A DNA stretch of 64,000 bases from assembly GCA_021442155.1 (NCBI GenBank), contig CM038228.1:88927737-88991736 (forward strand), written 5' to 3'. This DNA comes from Cymbidium sinense. Its lineage: Eukaryota > Streptophyta > Magnoliopsida > Asparagales > Orchidaceae. The notes beneath the pieces were generated by a model, which searched no databases, was not told the origin of the DNA, and was given only the letters and a program-made list of their open reading frames with translations. How positions within the stretch are numbered: the first letter of the stretch is position 1; every line of letters begins with the position of its first letter. Positions 59,758-64,000 of this stretch are shown piece after piece. Both the position numbers and the translations under genes were made by a program.

Positions 59758-59955
59758 CTTCCCTCTGTTCCGGCTGCTCGAGTAGAGAGAGCTTTTCCTT
59801 TCCCCGACTCTCCAGGATGATGAATATGGTAACCAATCCTCGTCACCAGGTGATGAAAATCTGGGCACGCCTGCCCAACCCAACTGAACGCTAGGTTTGG
59901 GCACAGGGATGAGCTCTTAGATCCGAATTGGCCCAACTGCCTTTAGGGCCAATTT
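59758..59955 (-). promoter_or_regulatory. RbfA leader and promoter with site II and telo-box-like motifs
   Basis: On minus, TGGGCC (59930-59935) lies 7 bases from CCCTAAA (59942-59948) within GGCCCTAAAGGCAGTTGGGC, a near palindrome. Site II plus telo-box combinations are typical of plant ribosome-related genes. Confidence 0.5.
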
Positions 59956-59976
59956 GATTGCTCGTATATAAAAATA

Positions 59977-60580
59977 AGGGATTTACATAAAAATATATAT
60001 ATATATATATAAAATATAATATCTAATTTTAACTATTAGATATGTAAATACATGAGAATTATATAATAAAAAATAATTTTTAAAAAATTACATACATATC
60101 ACACAAATCTTAAATATTTACATATCAAATACCTAAACTTTAATAATTATAAAAAGTAAATGAAATTATAAAAAAATATAAAATGAAATTCATTTATAAC
60201 TAAAATTATTTTCTATTTGACCTCAAATAAAAATGCTCCTAAAAATCATTATCAAAATTTATAGAGAAAAAATAATGTAGAAAAATTTCACAAAATATTT
60301 TGAAATTTTAAATTAATAGTTTCATTTATACTGCACTTAAAAAGAATCAATATTCAATCAAACACACCAAATTGAAGAAATTAAAATTTTTATTAAGTTC
60401 AAAGTCATTTACATGCCTCAAATTTTAATATTTAGTCTTATATCACATCAAAAATATCACTAACTTTTTTGAAAGTAAAATAAATATTTTTTACATAAAA
60501 AGTATTATATATATAATATTGAGTTTTAGGTGTTAGTTATGTAAATCTATAAGAATTATATAATGTGTATGTCTTTCTTC
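59977..60580. repeat. two degraded copies of the AT-rich TIR MITE family
   Basis: Around 59977-60150 and 60395-60580: GGGATTTACATA, TTAGATATGTAAATACATGA, AATTACATACATATCACACA and TAGGTGTTAGTTATGTAAAT. Boundaries unclear. Confidence 0.5.
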
Positions 60581-62430
60581 CAATTGATAAACATCTAATC
60601 TAATTTTGTGCAAATACATACACAAGCATAGAATTATTTGTTAAGATTATTAAAAATAAAATTTATTTATTATTTATATTTTTCTATTCATACTAAATAA
60701 TTAAAATTATTTTATTTTCTCAAAATTTAAAATTATTATATATATATTTTTCTCAAAATTAAATATATATAAATCTAAATTTTTAAATTTGTATAATTCT
60801 CTTATATATATTTTTTACAATATATATTTTTTTAAAATCAAAAAAAATTATATTTCTCAACCTAACCTAAATGTCACCTAAAAAAGTATAGTTTAACTTC
60901 TTTAAATTAAAAATTATAGATTCAATCGGAGCTTCCTAAATAATAAATTATTCTTCAACATCTTCACTACTATTTATAACAACTATCCCAAATAGATTCT
61001 TAATATTTTTCTATAAATAATATTATATTAATCAATTTAATAATTATAAATAATCAATTAAAACTTATATTTTAAATATTCATCTTAATAAACAATTTTT
61101 AATTTTAAAAGATATTAAAATACTCTTATTAAGAAAAAGATCAAAAGAAAGAATTGTAATTTATACCTCTTATTGTTAAATTATTAAAACAAACAATAAC
61201 TTTATAGTTGCTATATGAAATGTTAAAGTAGATTTTTTCTATGAATATTGTCAAAAATTGATAACAAAATAAAATTAAAAATTAATAGATGAATAATCTT
61301 TTAATTACATATATTAAAATATATATAATAAATAATATTAACAATAATATAATTTTGTATGTTTTAAAATAGAAGAGATGAATAATCATCTATTATAAAT
61401 TTTTTATCTATATCTATTTTATCTTTTTATTAAAAATATATATTAACTAAAAAAATTGCCAATACTAATCTTAACCCTGAATGAAGACCATTGATGATGC
61501 ATTTAAAAATACCCCCTTTAAAAAAACTTTCTGGCTCTACCACTGTACACAAATAACACCAGTAAACAAACAAAGATGAGAGAAATATGAGAATTAAAGC
61601 TAATTTATATTCTACCCACCAACTTTTAACACATAAATATTTGTTATATAAATGCACAACAACAACAACAATTTTAATAAAGCATGAATCTTGTCCATTA
61701 TGTCCTATTATGTGTCAAATTCTCATTTAAATGCACAAATGACCAAAATGCTAACGAATTGCGAGTTGAGTTCTTCGTTCGACTCGGTTCATTTATCTCG
61801 ACACGAATATGAGTTGAGCTCAAGTTCAAGAAATCTAGTTTAAACAATATTCTATCATTCAATTGAATAAATACCAAATAAAAAAAATATATTCAAATAG
61901 TATCTTGATTGATGTCTTTATTGCCAAGAAAAAAAAAATGCAATGGCATAAATTTGCATGCAAGAGTCCACACAACTTCAACATTAAATATTCACCATGT
62001 AAACTAAAATTACAACATGAAACCCTTAAATGGGATCCACCATCTATCACTAAAAGAGTTATCCTCAAATCATCCTTCTAGGCCATCAATCTTAGTCCTC
62101 ACCTAAGAAACTTCATTTTGATATCTGAAAAAGGATAAATAGATATCAGGAATGAGCATAAAGATCAATTGATAACACAAAGTATAATATAATAATATAG
62201 CATGCAACAACAAGAAGAAAAAAAGAGAGCTAATATGCATGGATAATGAAAAACAAACATACCATTATAAGATATTCATAATAAGTAATCATCCATCAAT
62301 GGCAAGATTAGAATCTAATTATGAACAAATCATTTTTGGTAGGACTTTAGTAGTATCCAAAGTTCAATCATTAGCCACTCTTCATGAGATAGGGATGTAG
62401 TCCAATCACCTTCCTATCTTTTCTTTTGTT
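60581..62430. other. AT-rich intergenic DNA with an RTE tail
   Basis: No gene. An RTE 3' end in minus orientation lies at about 61656-61735 (ACAACAACAACAACAATTTT then ATGAATCTTGTCCATTATGT). hAT-MITE-like words occur at 61745-61860. Confidence 0.55.
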
Positions 62431-62836
62431 TGGTTCTCGCATTTGGAATCTGATATAAAGAATCGATGTAAAGGAATTGATGTAAAATACTTTATAGTTG
62501 TTTTGGTTGAGCTTTACAAATTCATGACTTTCTTTTTTTTGTTTAGTTTGAAATGTAATGTAAAAGAAGCGAAGGTTTTGACATTAAGCGGCGGTAGCCC
62601 AGTCTGTGGCGGCCGAAGATGGCGGCCGCAACCGTCGGCTGGTGGCGGCCGTTACCGGCCGTGGCGATGCGGCGGCCGGCCGTGGCCTCCACTTTATCGC
62701 TTCATTCTTGGAATTTGGAATTTTGCAATCGCATTTAATCTGCTAATCTTAGTGTATTTGAAATCATTACATTCTGAATTTTCTTTACTTGCAACAACGA
62801 AATGTTATCATTTAATCGCATTTAATCTGAGAACCA
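62431..62836. mobile_element. possible MITE carrying a GC-rich core
   Basis: Ends TGGTTCTC (62431-62438) and GAGAACCA (62829-62836) are exact inverses, with GCATTT and AATCTGA words near each end. The core 62588-62692 is GGCGGCCG-rich. No target duplication found. Confidence 0.35.
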
Positions 62837-63840
62837 ACAACTTATTTGGGATACTACTAAAATCCAATTGTGAGCTCATATTTCTAACCAACTATTAAAT
62901 CTTCAATGACATAAAACTATTTTTATATTTATTTACAATCACTCACATATGCATAACCCATCTCTTATCATATCAAAATCACGTCGAATATCATTAGTTA
63001 TAACAAACATTACTCTACAATAAAATGAATTATAGGAATTCAACATCATCACTTGTAAATGATAGTATAAACTAAAAATCATGTGAAAAAACACAAAGAA
63101 ATATGAAATATCTTCAATCATGGATCATACTCAAACTTAAAAATATGCTTCATCAAACAATCATGCAAGCAAAGAAAGTTCTTGCCTGCATTGTTAAAGT
63201 AAAAGCTTATATGCCAAAAATTCTAGAGATAATATTAATATAACTTCTTCCAAAACACACTCTCCCAAAGCTTCATAAAAGCTCTGAACACTCAAGTAAG
63301 CACCTCACCTCAGTGTAAACCACTAAAACCCAATCCATGGAATCCTTAAAACTCCATAAAATGACACACATCATAGTGCATCCTCTGGCAAGCTAAAACA
63401 ATATCAATCATGCATTATTGTAGTCCCCAACGACCAACAGGAAGTTTCCAAGCAGTAGACTCAATCCCTTTTCCAAATGGCCAATAACAAATTAACATAT
63501 ATTGAAAATCAATCTTGATCATATATGCAACTGAAAAATTTCCTTAACGAACCAAACAGAATTATTATAGAAAAACAATATATGCATATGTTTAATCCAA
63601 AAACACAAAAACAAAAACAAAAAATGTTCCGGTCTTATACATACAATCTTCTATAGCTCAAATCCCAAGAAAACTACAATATAAATGGTTATTAAGATAG
63701 ATGCAAAGTAAAATCTGGAAGAAAAAAAGAATGAGAATTGATTATATCGATGAGCCGTTCAGAGAAGCGCATGGGATATGATAAGGCCAAATAAATTAGG
63801 TGTTTAAATAAACACAATAATAAAAAGAACATGCACCAAA
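62837..63840. other. AT-rich intergenic DNA
   Basis: Nothing recognised. Confidence 0.5.
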
Positions 63841-64000
63841 ACAACAACAACAACAAAAAGCTTTTATTCCATTGCGTGTGGTCGGCTACTTGAATTATTT
63901 TTTTATTGTGTCATATTAAGTGTCATATTTTCATTTAATTTTAATAAATTAAAATCTTTTCTTTTTACTTTTTAAGCAAAGGATTTGCTTGAGACAGTTG
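63840..64000 (-). repeat. RTE LINE 3' end, running off the window
   Basis: Plus-strand AACAACAACAACAACAAAAA then CTTTTATTCCATTGCGTGTG and GTCGGCTACTTGAATT is the family's (TTG)n tail and 3' end in minus orientation. The rest lies beyond the right edge. Confidence 0.72.

Noticed and set aside
59562..59894. 110-aa plus-strand ORF
   Set aside because: Antisense shadow of RbfA exon 1.
59758..59904. Earlier in-frame RbfA start at 59904
   Set aside because: It would put 49 polar and charged residues before a good plastid-targeting leader; kept only as an alternative.
62443..62898. 151-aa plus-strand ORF
   Set aside because: It spans a GC-rich island in AT-rich DNA; composition explains it and no domain is visible.

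Overview
This window is nuclear DNA of a flowering plant. It holds spliced genes for a membrane-anchored GH9 cellulase, cytosolic ribosomal protein uL2 and plastid RbfA, surrounded by plant-type transposons (PIF/Harbinger, hAT MITEs, Ty1/copia, Ty3/gypsy, RTE LINEs with TTG-type tails) and AT-rich intergenic DNA with many microsatellites. The cellulase N-terminus resembles the rice endoglucanase-10 type more than Arabidopsis KOR1, which hints at a monocot; this is inference only.

All three host genes are on the minus strand. (1) 470-851: first coding exon of a KORRIGAN-type endo-1,4-beta-glucanase, with intron 1 running off the left edge. (2) 25693-37027: complete uL2 (RPL8, 261 aa) in two exons separated by a 10.5-kb intron full of transposons. 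(3) 44757-59757: plastid ribosome-binding factor A in three exons, with a 504-bp intron and a 13.8-kb intron; exon 2 carries an apparent 2-nt deletion that breaks the frame. uL2 is a core part of the cytosolic large subunit, and RbfA matures the plastid small subunit. They are neighbours, not an operon.

Layout. 1.5-6.6 kb: a non-autonomous LTR retrotransposon with four internal tandem arrays and no pol gene. 6.6-7.3 kb: fragment of a related LTR. 7.3-14.6 kb: a decayed PIF/Harbinger element (Myb/SANT-like ORF, DDE transposase, GRF zinc-finger ORF) with a solo LTR inside it. 15.9-17.3 kb: a second solo LTR, enlarged by a GC-rich array. 17.3-25.7 kb: AT-rich, no recognisable gene. 26.0-36.6 kb: uL2 intron with one RTE LINE nested in another, plus MITEs. 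37.3-41.6 kb: an inverted second copy of the non-autonomous LTR element. 42.8-44.6 kb: two hAT-type MITEs. 44.9-58.7 kb: RbfA intron with a decayed copia element interrupted by a hAT-type MITE and a 5.5-kb gypsy element, and another hAT MITE beyond it. 60-64 kb: AT-rich flank with MITE and RTE fragments.

I found no novel enzymatic or defence system. The most novel-looking item is the non-autonomous LTR family: long LTRs with a length-variable GC-rich segment, internal arrays in fixed order, and a short conserved peptide frame after the primer-binding site. Array regions show many small indels, so some breaks may be assembly errors.
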